The notes under the pieces: generated by a model
The model's database searches: none
Told to the model about the DNA's origin: nothing
The model's input: only the letters and a program-made list of their open reading frames with translations
Made by a program: the position numbers and the translations under genes
Part shown: positions 16,792 to 25,228 of the stretch, in pieces
Layout of the letters: each line of letters opens with the position of its first letter
How positions within the stretch are numbered: position 1 is the first letter of the stretch
Source of the DNA: Saprospiraceae bacterium
GTDB lineage: Bacteria; Bacteroidota; Bacteroidia; Chitinophagales; Saprospiraceae
Length of the DNA: 64,000 bases
Assembly: GCA_016714445.1 (NCBI GenBank)
Contig: JADJNF010000008.1
Coordinates: 186,001-250,000 of the forward strand
Reading direction: 5' to 3'

Positions 16792-19488
16792 ATGAATATG
16801 CTTCGGGAGATAACAAATAAAATTTCAGGATATATACGAGGCGTCCTAAGCCCTGTTACTACCCCAATACACAATTTTTTAGCTCCATTCAAAATGAAGT
16901 GGGACAAATTTTTTTATCCGCTCACTCATAGCTGGGACGTTTATTGTCAAAGGAATCCGAGAGAATCTAAAGTAATATCATGGATTTATTTTATTGTAAA
17001 GTGGACTTTCATTTTTGTATTCTTAATTATTTTCTTAACTATAATTGGTGTATTTGGTAAAATGCCAACTACGGAAGAATTAAAAATGATTGAATCTGCC
17101 AATGCTTCAGAAGTATATTCTGCTGATGATGTGATGATTGGTAAATATTACACAGAAAACAGAACAACTATAAAACTCGATAGTATATCTCCATATCTAA
17201 TCACGGCATTGCTTGCCATAGAAGATAAAAGATTTTTTGAACATAGCGGTATTGATCTCAGATCATGGATGCGGGTTTTCAAAGGTATTGCCACCAATAC
17301 ATCAGGAATGGGAGGTGGTTCTACATTGAGTCAGCAATTGGCAAAAAATTTATATCCCAGAAAAAATTATAAAATTCCGGGATTAAGTATTTTTATTAAT
17401 AAGGTCAAAGAAAATGTCATTTCAATAAAACTGGAGAATATCTATAATAAGGAAGAGCTATTGACAATGTATCTAAATACGGTTCCGTTTGGAGGTAACC
17501 GATATGGAATTCAGGAGGCATCCAGGTATTTTTTTAATAAGCGCCCAAAAGAATTGACACCTGATCAGGCAGCTACTTTGATTGGAATGCTTAAAGCGAC
17601 TACTGCACTTGATCCTACCCGTAATCCTAAAAATTCAGAGAAAAGGAGAAACCTAGTGCTGGAGCAAATGCTTAAAAATAGGGATTTCAGGTTTGAATCT
17701 GCTGAAATGACTACTATTGCAAATATGATCAATACAGGTTCCATTTCAAAAGAAGAATATGATGTACTCATCACAAAACCTGTAGGCGCTATTCCTCATG
17801 AAGACATAGGAAACAATGAGGGTCTTGGTACATACTTCAGAGAATATCTAAGAACAAAGGAATTGCCAAAAATTCTAAAAGATATTCTTAAAGAAGATGG
17901 ATCTCCATATAATATATATACGGATGGTTTGAAAATTTATACTACCCTGGACAGTAGAATGCAAAAACATGCTGAGCAAGCTGTATTCAAACACATGTCC
18001 TATCTTCAAAAAGAATTTGTAAAACATTGGAAAGGATATAAAGACGAAAAACCTTGGGGAGACGATAAATGGATAGACGAGCAAGTTAAAAAGAGCGAAA
18101 GATATCAGATACTTTTAACCGCAGGTTATACAGATAGTCAAATTGATTCTGTATTTAATACTCCGGCGCCTATGAAGATTTTTTCCTGGTCTAAAGAACC
18201 AGTTGAAAAAGATACTCTAATGACACCGCTGGATAGTGTCAGATACTATTTTACGCTTCTTAATTGTGGATTTATGGCCATGGAACACAGCAACGGGTAT
18301 GTAAAAGCATGGGTAGGTGGTACTGATTTTAAATATTTTAAATACGACCATATTTTAAGTAAAAGACAAGTTGGTTCTACTTTCAAACCTATAGTATATG
18401 CAGCAGCATTAATTGACAGCATCAAACCATGTGATTTTTATAAGAATAGTGAAGTCACCATAGAAGATTGGTCTCCAAAAAACTCAGATGATAGTTATGG
18501 CGGTTGGTTTACGGTGGTTGGAGGCCTTACTTATTCTGCCAATGTCATAGCCGCACAATTGATAGAAAAAGTAGGTATACAAAAAACAATAGATCTTGCC
18601 GCCAAAATGGGGGTAACATCCAACTTACCCAGGGAGTTTGGTATTAGTTTAGGTGCAGCAGATATTTCATTGTATGATATGATGAAAGTATTCGGAACAA
18701 TGGCCAATAAAGGATTAAGGCCAGATCCGGTTGCTATTTTGAGAATTGAAGACAGATATGGTAATCCTATTTATGATTACGAAGAAATGGTAAAATCCGA
18801 TCCGACGGTTGGGCCATCAGTACAGGCTTTGGATACCATGACAGCAGCCACGATGACCCGAATGATGCAGTCTGTAGTAATTTATGGTACTGCAAATGCA
18901 TTGAGGAGTCAGTTTTGCACCCATTGTGATTTTGCCGGTAAAACCGGTACAACTCAAAATCACTCAGATGGCTGGCTCATAGCGTATAACCCTAAACTGG
19001 TGACAGGCGCCTGGGTAGGAGGACCAAGCCCTGCAGTTAGATTTAGATCTATGAATCTTGGAAGTGGTGCGGCTATGGCACTACCTATTGTTGGTAATTT
19101 TTGGTATTCTGTGTCTATTGATCCCAAAAGTGCCAAGATAACCCAGGAAAAATTTACTGTAAATGAAAAGGTAAATTCTCTGGTTGCCTGTCCGTTCAGA
19201 ATACCAACCTCACTTGACACCTTTAATCTACTGATGCAGGATACATTGCTAAAAGACTCTTTATTGAGGTCAGGTTTTAAAAATATGAGACAGATTGTTA
19301 ATGATAAATTTGGGTTACACGGAGATAGTATTGATATCAACAATCTGGAAATGGAACCCACAAATCCTGAAAATCCTGAATCAAAAAATAAAGATTCAGA
19401 TAAAAATAAAAAGGAAACTCCAAAATCAACATTGCCAAAAGCACCAGAAAAGAAAAAACAGGAAGACACAAAAAAAGGCAATGGTTAA
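16792..19488 (+). CDS. class A penicillin-binding protein (PBP1A type), bifunctional transglycosylase/transpeptidase
   Basis: 898 residues: a cytoplasmic N-terminus, one membrane anchor at about 62-88, a GT51 domain and a transpeptidase domain. GT51 motifs are IEDKRFFEHSG (about 143-153, catalytic Glu), GGGSTLSQQLAKNLY and YLNTVPFG. Transpeptidase motifs are the nucleophile box STFK (about 530), SAN and KTGTT (about 715). It polymerises and cross-links peptidoglycan in the periplasm. The C-terminal 50 residues are lysine-rich and low-complexity, possibly a wall-binding tail. A second ATG six bases later (16798) is an equally possible start. MtaB follows after 30 bases and is probably co-transcribed. 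Confidence 0.94.
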   Translation: MNMLREITNKISGYIRGVLSPVTTPIHNFLAPFKMKWDKFFYPLTHSWDVYCQRNPRESKVISWIYFIVKWTFIFVFLIIFLTIIGVFGKMPTTEELKMIESANASEVYSADDVMIGKYYTENRTTIKLDSISPYLITALLAIEDKRFFEHSGIDLRSWMRVFKGIATNTSGMGGGSTLSQQLAKNLYPRKNYKIPGLSIFINKVKENVISIKLENIYNKEELLTMYLNTVPFGGNRYGIQEASRYFFNKRPKELTPDQAATLIGMLKATTALDPTRNPKNSEKRRNLVLEQMLKNRDFRFESAEMTTIANMINTGSISKEEYDVLITKPVGAIPHEDIGNNEGLGTYFREYLRTKELPKILKDILKEDGSPYNIYTDGLKIYTTLDSRMQKHAEQAVFKHMSYLQKEFVKHWKGYKDEKPWGDDKWIDEQVKKSERYQILLTAGYTDSQIDSVFNTPAPMKIFSWSKEPVEKDTLMTPLDSVRYYFTLLNCGFMAMEHSNGYVKAWVGGTDFKYFKYDHILSKRQVGSTFKPIVYAAALIDSIKPCDFYKNSEVTIEDWSPKNSDDSYGGWFTVVGGLTYSANVIAAQLIEKVGIQKTIDLAAKMGVTSNLPREFGISLGAADISLYDMMKVFGTMANKGLRPDPVAILRIEDRYGNPIYDYEEMVKSDPTVGPSVQALDTMTAATMTRMMQSVVIYGTANALRSQFCTHCDFAGKTGTTQNHSDGWLIAYNPKLVTGAWVGGPSPAVRFRSMNLGSGAAMALPIVGNFWYSVSIDPKSAKITQEKFTVNEKVNSLVACPFRIPTSLDTFNLLMQDTLLKDSLLRSGFKNMRQIVNDKFGLHGDSIDINNLEMEPTNPENPESKNKDSDKNKKETPKSTLPKAPEKKKQEDTKKGNG

Positions 19489-19518
19489 GTATAATTCATT
19501 TTGGTTTTAATATATTAA

Positions 19519-20865
19519 ATGGCAACACCCAGAACAGTAGCTTTTCACACCTTAGGATGTAAATTAAATTTTTCAGAAACGTCCAGTATAAGAAGATCTT
19601 TTGAAGATCGCGGTTATACTACTGTAGATTTTGAAATAGGGGCAGATATTTATATTTTGAATACTTGCTCTGTGACTGATTTTGCAGATAAAAAATGCAG
19701 GTATGAAGTGCGTAGAGCATTAAAATATTCGCCAGATGCAAAAATTGTGGTAGTTGGTTGTTATGCCCAACTAAAACCTCAGGAAATCGCTGATATTCCG
19801 GGTGTAGATCTGGTGCTCGGTGCAGCTGAAAAATTTAATATTCTAAACTATATTGATAGTATTTCCGGCACATCAGGTAAGGGCATGGTGATAGCAGGAG
19901 AAGTAAAAGAAGCCAATTCATTTGTTGATGCATTTTCATTTGGAGACCGTACAAGATCGTTTCTCAAAGTACAGGATGGATGTGATTATAAATGCACTTT
20001 CTGTACTATACCACAAGCTCGAGGGGCAAGCCGCAGTGACACGGTAGAAAATGTAGTCTCCAATGCTCAAAAAATAGCTGCGTTGGGTGTTAAGGAAATT
20101 GTACTTACCGGAGTAAATCTGGGTGATTTTGGAAATGGCACCGAAGTTATCGAAGGGAATAAACCAAAAAAACAAGCACTTTTTATTGATCTGATCAAAG
20201 CATTAGACAATGTAGAAGGTATAGAGAGATACAGAATTTCTTCAATAGAACCCAACTTATTAACTGAGGAAATAATTAGTTTTGTGGCAGGTTCCAAAAA
20301 ATTTGTTCCACATTTTCATATTCCTTTACAGTCCGGAAATGATAAGATACTCAAAGCTATGAGAAGAAGATATCAGAGGGACTTATATAAACAAAGAGTA
20401 GAATGGATAAAAGTAAAGATGCCTCATTGTTGTATTGGAGTAGATGTCATTGTCGGTTTCCCGGGTGAATCTGATGAAGATTTTATGGATACCTATCAAT
20501 TTATAAATAGTCTGGACATTTCTTATTTGCATGTTTTTACTTATTCCGAACGTGCAAATACACCGGCAATTGAAATGAGTGACCCGGTACCAATGGAAAT
20601 AAGAAGACAAAGAAATGAGATGTTGAGAATTCTGTCTCACAAAAAAAGAATGGCATTTTCAAACCCTTTTATAGGAAGTGTGAGACCGGTTCTTTTTGAA
20701 CATTCTAAAGAAAAAGGAATGATGAGCGGTTTTACTGATAATTATATAAAAGTGACGCTTCCTGAAGATGTGAATATGATCAATCAGATAGCCGATGTTA
20801 AACTAGGTTTTTTTGATGAAAGTTGTGAATCAGTAATATCTGAATACGTTTTTGAAAAAATATAA
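19519..20865 (+). CDS. mtaB: tRNA (N6-L-threonylcarbamoyladenosine(37)-C2)-methylthiotransferase
   Basis: 448 residues with the three-part layout of methylthiotransferases. The N-terminal UPF0004 domain has three cysteines for the auxiliary cluster (GCKLNFSE, NTCSVT, GCYAQ). The radical SAM core has CDYKCTFC. A C-terminal TRAM-like domain ends the protein. GCKLN and TVRRYxV-like features separate MtaB from MiaB and RimO. It adds a methylthio group to t6A37 of tRNAs decoding ANN codons, using S-adenosylmethionine and two iron-sulfur clusters. It starts 30 bases after the PBP gene and is followed by VanZ-like and TonB genes on the same strand. Confidence 0.93.
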   Translation: MATPRTVAFHTLGCKLNFSETSSIRRSFEDRGYTTVDFEIGADIYILNTCSVTDFADKKCRYEVRRALKYSPDAKIVVVGCYAQLKPQEIADIPGVDLVLGAAEKFNILNYIDSISGTSGKGMVIAGEVKEANSFVDAFSFGDRTRSFLKVQDGCDYKCTFCTIPQARGASRSDTVENVVSNAQKIAALGVKEIVLTGVNLGDFGNGTEVIEGNKPKKQALFIDLIKALDNVEGIERYRISSIEPNLLTEEIISFVAGSKKFVPHFHIPLQSGNDKILKAMRRRYQRDLYKQRVEWIKVKMPHCCIGVDVIVGFPGESDEDFMDTYQFINSLDISYLHVFTYSERANTPAIEMSDPVPMEIRRQRNEMLRILSHKKRMAFSNPFIGSVRPVLFEHSKEKGMMSGFTDNYIKVTLPEDVNMINQIADVKLGFFDESCESVISEYVFEKI

Positions 20866-20941
20866 TTATTTTTTTGTGCCCATACACCAAAAAACATATT
20901 TAACACATCTTATCCATACACTCAAAAAGTTGAGTAACCGT

Positions 20942-21283
20942 ATGTATAAAATTTTGGCAATAGCATGGACACTGCTTACATTATATTTATCATTAATATC
21001 AGCACGTTCAGCTTCAGAATTTAATCTTTTGGATTTTGTTGGGTTTGACAAAATAGCTCATTTGAGTTTTTATACCATTTTTTCATTTTTATGGTCAATG
21101 TCATTGAGAGAGACGAATACTGGCAAAAATTTTGTTTTATTTTTTTCAGTTTCTTTTGGTATATTAATGGAAATTTGTCAATTTTACCTCTTTAACGGAA
21201 GATCTTTTGAACTTTATGATATTCTGGCCAATATTATAGGTTCATTTTTAGGAGTCATATTATTTAAAAAATTTATTAATTAA
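20942..21283 (+). CDS. VanZ-like membrane protein
   Basis: 113 residues from the ATG at 20942. The family pattern is visible: DKIAHLSFYTIFSFLW (about residues 24-39) and RSFELYDILANIIGSFLG near the C-terminus, within four hydrophobic segments. The frame is open upstream to an ATG at 20852 overlapping mtaB, but those 30 residues are polar and atypical. VanZ-type proteins are small inner-membrane proteins of unclear biochemical role; the namesake gives low-level teicoplanin resistance. The 6-base gap to the TonB gene suggests co-transcription. Confidence 0.8.
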   Translation: MYKILAIAWTLLTLYLSLISARSASEFNLLDFVGFDKIAHLSFYTIFSFLWSMSLRETNTGKNFVLFFSVSFGILMEICQFYLFNGRSFELYDILANIIGSFLGVILFKKFIN

Positions 21284-21289
21284 AAGCTT

Positions 21290-22204
21290 ATGTTCAAAGA
21301 ATTAGAAGTCACGGGCACAGGTGTTGGTCTGACATTTTTAGGTCTTGTAATACTGACAATAGGTCTGATTATATACTTCAAAAGGAGATATAGATCCTAT
21401 GGATTTCAGGAATTACTTGATATAAATAAAAACGTCAAAGTTCAATCCCTTAGTGAAAGGACAAAGTTTCCTGAAGTGGATGTATTTAAAAACACAGGAA
21501 CTTTTTTCAATTTTGGGATGACTGCTGCAGTAGCTATAGCTCTGGTTGCCATGAGTTGGACTACTTTTGAAAAGAAAATTGATGTCAATCTAAATGATTT
21601 GATACTGGAAGATGAAGTGGAAGTGGAAATCCCGCGTACAGCAGAACCACCACCACCACCACCACCACCGCCACCGCCTGTTATCGAGGAAGTACCGGAT
21701 ACTGAAGTAATAGAGGAAGATCAGCCTGTATTCGAAAATCAGGAAGTCACAGAAGAAACAAAAGTGGAAGCACCGGTAGCAGTCAAAGCACCACCTCCGC
21801 CACCACCACCACCACCACCAGCACCGGTTGAAGAAGAAATTTTCAAAGTTGTAGAACAAATGCCTAGATTCCCGGGATGTGAAGATAAAGCAACCGAAAA
21901 GGAAAAAGAAGATTGTGCCAAAGGTAAAATGTTGGAATACATATACAAAAACTTAAAGTACCCGGCTATAGCCAGAGAAAATGGTGTGGAAGGTCAGGTA
22001 GTACTTCAGTTTGTAGTAGATAAAGATGGTTCTATTGCGGATACTAAAATCGTGAGAGATATCGGAGCAGGATGTGGGGCAGCTGCAGAAATTGTTGTAA
22101 ATGGCATGAACAACATGGGTAAAAAATGGACTCCAGGAAAACAAAGAGGTCGACCAGTTAGAGTACTGTATACTTTGCCAGTGAAATTTAAGCTCGAAGG
22201 TTAA
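21290..22204 (+). CDS. energy transducer TonB with two N-terminal membrane segments
   Basis: 304 residues. The C-terminal 80 residues are a TonB_C domain (VEGQVVLQFVVDKDGSIADT, then RVLYTLPVKF). Two polyproline blocks (about 121-130 and 166-175) separated by an acidic stretch form the periplasm-spanning rod. Two hydrophobic segments are predicted, at about 12-30 and 73-90, whereas ordinary TonB has one. A cysteine pair in RFPGCEDK and KEDCAKGKMLEYIY is also present in the paralogue at 42.8 kb. It should couple the proton gradient to TonB-dependent outer-membrane transporters. No ExbB/ExbD genes are nearby. A terminator follows. Confidence 0.9.
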   Translation: MFKELEVTGTGVGLTFLGLVILTIGLIIYFKRRYRSYGFQELLDINKNVKVQSLSERTKFPEVDVFKNTGTFFNFGMTAAVAIALVAMSWTTFEKKIDVNLNDLILEDEVEVEIPRTAEPPPPPPPPPPPVIEEVPDTEVIEEDQPVFENQEVTEETKVEAPVAVKAPPPPPPPPPPAPVEEEIFKVVEQMPRFPGCEDKATEKEKEDCAKGKMLEYIYKNLKYPAIARENGVEGQVVLQFVVDKDGSIADTKIVRDIGAGCGAAAEIVVNGMNNMGKKWTPGKQRGRPVRVLYTLPVKFKLEG

Positions 22205-22233
22205 ACATTAAAGAATTAGAATAAAGTGTTTTC

Positions 22234-22269
22234 AAAGGGGGCAGGAATTAAATTTTCTGCCCCCTTTTT
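22234..22269. terminator. bidirectional terminator between TonB and polA
   Basis: GGGGGCAG pairs with CTGCCCCC and the stem extends by A-T and G-T pairs. T-rich and A-rich flanks lie on the two sides, so it can serve both convergent genes. Confidence 0.85.
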
Positions 22270-22316
22270 ATTATTATTCATGAAATGCCTTTTTTGGTAA
22301 AAACATACCAAAAAAA

Positions 22317-25124
22317 TTAATGTGCTTCCAACCAATTATTACCGACACCCATTTCTACAATAATCGGAACTTTAAGTGTTGGAATTGCATTCTTCATTTT
22401 GTCTTCAATGATACTCTTGACCTGATCCAGTTCCGGTTTATATACATCAAATACCAATTCGTCATGAACCTGAAGAACCATTTTTGACTTCAGGTTATTT
22501 TCCCTGAAAATCTGGTGGATATTTATCATAGCAATTTTGATCATATCTGCTGCTGTACCTTGGATGGGTGTATTTATCGCGATTCGTTCTGCATTACTCG
22601 CCGTTAATGAATTACGTGAATTGATGTCCCTAAGGTTTCGCCTCCTTCCCAATAAAGTTTTTACATATCCCAACTCCCTTGCTGACTTTACGGTCTCATC
22701 CATATAGTTTTTTAGTCCACTGAACTCTCTGAAATAACTTTGTATCAACTCCTGGGCTTCCTTGCGGGATATATTCAACTGCCTCATAAGATTGGTTGCT
22801 CCTGCACCATAGGTAATGGAAAAATTTACTGTTTTTGCATTTCGGCGTTGCTCTGAAGTCACTTCATCATAAGGCACTCCATATACTTTGGATGCAGTGG
22901 CTTTGTGAAAATCATTGCCTGCTATAAACGCATCCAACATGGATTTATCATTACTTATTTCAGCAATAATTCTAAGTTCTATCTGCGAGTAATCTGCAGC
23001 AAGCAGCACATAATCTTCGGTTCTGGGTATAAATGCTTTTCTGATTTCTCTGCCGGCTTCATCTTTAATAGGAATATTTTGAAGATTTGGATTTTCAGAA
23101 CTCAATCGGCCGGTAGCAGCTCTGGCCTGATTAAAATTGCTATGAACCCTTCCCGTACGTGGATTGATCATGGTAGGTAAAGCATCTACATAGGTAGACT
23201 TCAGCTTGCTAAACTTTCTGTATTCCAGAATAGTATCTATAACGATATGCTCCCCTGCAAGCTCTGTAAGTTTGTCAAAGTCTGTTGAATATTGTCCGGA
23301 AGCTGTTTTTTTCCATCTGTAAGGTACCTTTAATCGGTCAAAAAGGACTTCACCCACCTGTTTCGGGGATGAGATATTAAAATGTACACCGGCATTCCGA
23401 TATATTTCCTGCTCCTTATTAATAATGAGTTTATCCAACTCTTTTGAGTAATCATTTAGAAATCCGGCATCTATTCGAATACCTTCATACTCAAGATCAC
23501 AAAGTACCCTGATCAATGGTTCTTCAATCTTATGATATAATTCATTTAATTCATTTTCAGCCATCATTTTTTTCATGACCGGCATAAGCTGAAGAGTAAG
23601 GTCAGCGTCTTCGGAGGCATATTCCTTTACTTTTTCAACATCCACATCTCTCATGCTCAATTGATTTTTACCTCCTTTACCTATCAGTTCTTCAATCGGA
23701 ACCATTTTGTAATCCAGATATGATTCTGTCAGATAGTCCAGTTTGTGTCTGAGGTCCGGTTCACACAAGTAATGCGTTATCATGGTGTCGTACAAAGGTC
23801 CGGCTACTTCTACTCCATACCATTTCATCATGGTCATGTCATACTTTATATTTTGTCCAACCTTTGTGATGCTTTTATCTTCGAGTAATTCTTTAAATTT
23901 GTGAACGGTATTTTTAGCTTTTTCCTGATCAGCAGATATAGGTACATAATAAGCTTCCCCGGCAATAACTGAAAATGACAAACCAACCAATTCTGCCTGA
24001 TGTGCGTCGATTCCGGTAGTTTCAGTGTCAAAGCTGATGATTTTATGGGATTGTAATAATTTTACCAGGGCGATTATTTCCTCGTCGGTATCTGCAAGTA
24101 TATAATTATGAGATGTATTTTCAATATTCTTTTTTGCAATGAGGTATTCTTCTGAATCTTCAGTTTTTTCTTGTTGTTGTTGATTTACAGCTACTTCACC
24201 AAATAATGACTGCTGTACACCTGCCTGATTTTTGTTTCCTGAGACAATGTCATACCCTAAAATTTGCTGCGCAAGAGTTCTGAATTCCAGTTCAAGAAAT
24301 ATTTCTTTAATTTTTTCTTTGTTGATCGGGTCTAAAGTAAATTTTTCAGCATCAAATTGAATGGGTGAATTGATGTCTATAGTTGCCAGTCTTTTTGACA
24401 TTAAGCCCTGTTCGGCAAACTGAATTACGTTTTCTTTTTGTTTTCCTTTAAGTTGATCTGCATTGGCTATTAGATTTTCGACAGTTCCATACTCTTTTAG
24501 CAATGCCACTGCAGTTTTTGGTCCGATACCGGGGATACCTGGGATATTGTCCACACTATCTCCTTGCAAACCTAATACATCAATTACCTGATCGACCCGG
24601 GAGATGTCCCAGGATTCCAGGATTTCTTTCTCTCCTAGTATATCAACATCACTACCCTGTCTGCCGGGTTTATACATATAGATATTGGGCGACACTAATT
24701 GTGCGTAATCTTTATCCGGTGTAACCATGTAGACCGTATACCCTTCCTTTTCAGCTTGTTTGGCAAGTGTGCCTATTACATCATCTGCTTCATAATTGGG
24801 TACCATGACTGCAGGAATGTTAAATGCTTCGACAATGGCTGGTATGTACTTCATGGCTATAGTAATATCTTCCGGCTGGGCATCCCGATTCGCTTTGTAT
24901 TGCGGATAATATTCATGTCTGAAAGTGCCCCCTTTCGGATCAAATGCTACGGCTATGTGAGTAGGTTTCTGATTGACCATCAGGTCCCACAAAGTTCTTA
25001 CAAAACCAGTTACTGCTGAAGTATTGACTCCTTTTGAGTTAATCAAAGGTCTGGTGATAAATGCAAAGTGCGCTCTATAAACAAGAGCGTGACCGTCAAG
25101 TAAAAAAAGTCTCTTATCTTCCAT
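22317..25124 (-). CDS. polA: DNA polymerase I
   Basis: 935 residues from the ATG at 25124 (MEDKRLFLLDGHALVYRAHF). The open frame reaches 25220, but the extra residues overlap the promoter and the upstream terminator. Three domains are intact. The 5'-3' exonuclease (about 1-300) carries YEADDVIGTLA and a helix-hairpin-helix DNIPGIPGIGPKTA. The 3'-5' proofreading exonuclease is at about 350-540, with FDTETTG, GQNIKYD and YASEDAD all present. The family A polymerase has DYSQIELR (about 705), RRNAKTVNFSITYG and VHDELVFDV (about 885). It fills gaps and removes RNA primers during replication and repair. It is transcribed alone. Confidence 0.97.
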   Translation of the reverse strand: MEDKRLFLLDGHALVYRAHFAFITRPLINSKGVNTSAVTGFVRTLWDLMVNQKPTHIAVAFDPKGGTFRHEYYPQYKANRDAQPEDITIAMKYIPAIVEAFNIPAVMVPNYEADDVIGTLAKQAEKEGYTVYMVTPDKDYAQLVSPNIYMYKPGRQGSDVDILGEKEILESWDISRVDQVIDVLGLQGDSVDNIPGIPGIGPKTAVALLKEYGTVENLIANADQLKGKQKENVIQFAEQGLMSKRLATIDINSPIQFDAEKFTLDPINKEKIKEIFLELEFRTLAQQILGYDIVSGNKNQAGVQQSLFGEVAVNQQQQEKTEDSEEYLIAKKNIENTSHNYILADTDEEIIALVKLLQSHKIISFDTETTGIDAHQAELVGLSFSVIAGEAYYVPISADQEKAKNTVHKFKELLEDKSITKVGQNIKYDMTMMKWYGVEVAGPLYDTMITHYLCEPDLRHKLDYLTESYLDYKMVPIEELIGKGGKNQLSMRDVDVEKVKEYASEDADLTLQLMPVMKKMMAENELNELYHKIEEPLIRVLCDLEYEGIRIDAGFLNDYSKELDKLIINKEQEIYRNAGVHFNISSPKQVGEVLFDRLKVPYRWKKTASGQYSTDFDKLTELAGEHIVIDTILEYRKFSKLKSTYVDALPTMINPRTGRVHSNFNQARAATGRLSSENPNLQNIPIKDEAGREIRKAFIPRTEDYVLLAADYSQIELRIIAEISNDKSMLDAFIAGNDFHKATASKVYGVPYDEVTSEQRRNAKTVNFSITYGAGATNLMRQLNISRKEAQELIQSYFREFSGLKNYMDETVKSARELGYVKTLLGRRRNLRDINSRNSLTASNAERIAINTPIQGTAADMIKIAMINIHQIFRENNLKSKMVLQVHDELVFDVYKPELDQVKSIIEDKMKNAIPTLKVPIIVEMGVGNNWLEAH

Positions 25125-25150
25125 TTTAAATTCATTAATATTATAAGTAC

Positions 25151-25158
25151 CAAAGATA
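25151..25158 (-). promoter_or_regulatory. -7 promoter element of polA
   Basis: On the minus strand TATCTTTG fits TAnnTTTG and ends 26 bases before the polA ATG. No clear -33 element is seen. It sits within a few bases of the terminator of the preceding gene. Confidence 0.6.
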
Positions 25159-25166
25159 AAAATAAA

Positions 25167-25203
25167 ACTGAAAAAGGGATGCATCAGACGGATGCATCCC
25201 TTA
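25167..25203 (-). terminator. rho-independent terminator of the giant T9SS protein gene
   Basis: On the minus strand AAGGGATGCATC pairs perfectly with GATGCATCCCTT over a 5-base loop, followed by a run of T. It lies 26 bases past the stop codon of the large gene. Confidence 0.9.
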
Positions 25204-25228
25204 GGAATTAATTTAAGCAAATTGTTTG

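Noticed and set aside
21590..21859. Tryptophan-rich open frame on the minus strand
   Set aside because: It is the complement of the polyproline codons of TonB, not a gene.
25125..25220. Upstream extension of polA
   Set aside because: It would include the promoter element and the preceding terminator. The conserved PolA N-terminus begins at 25124.
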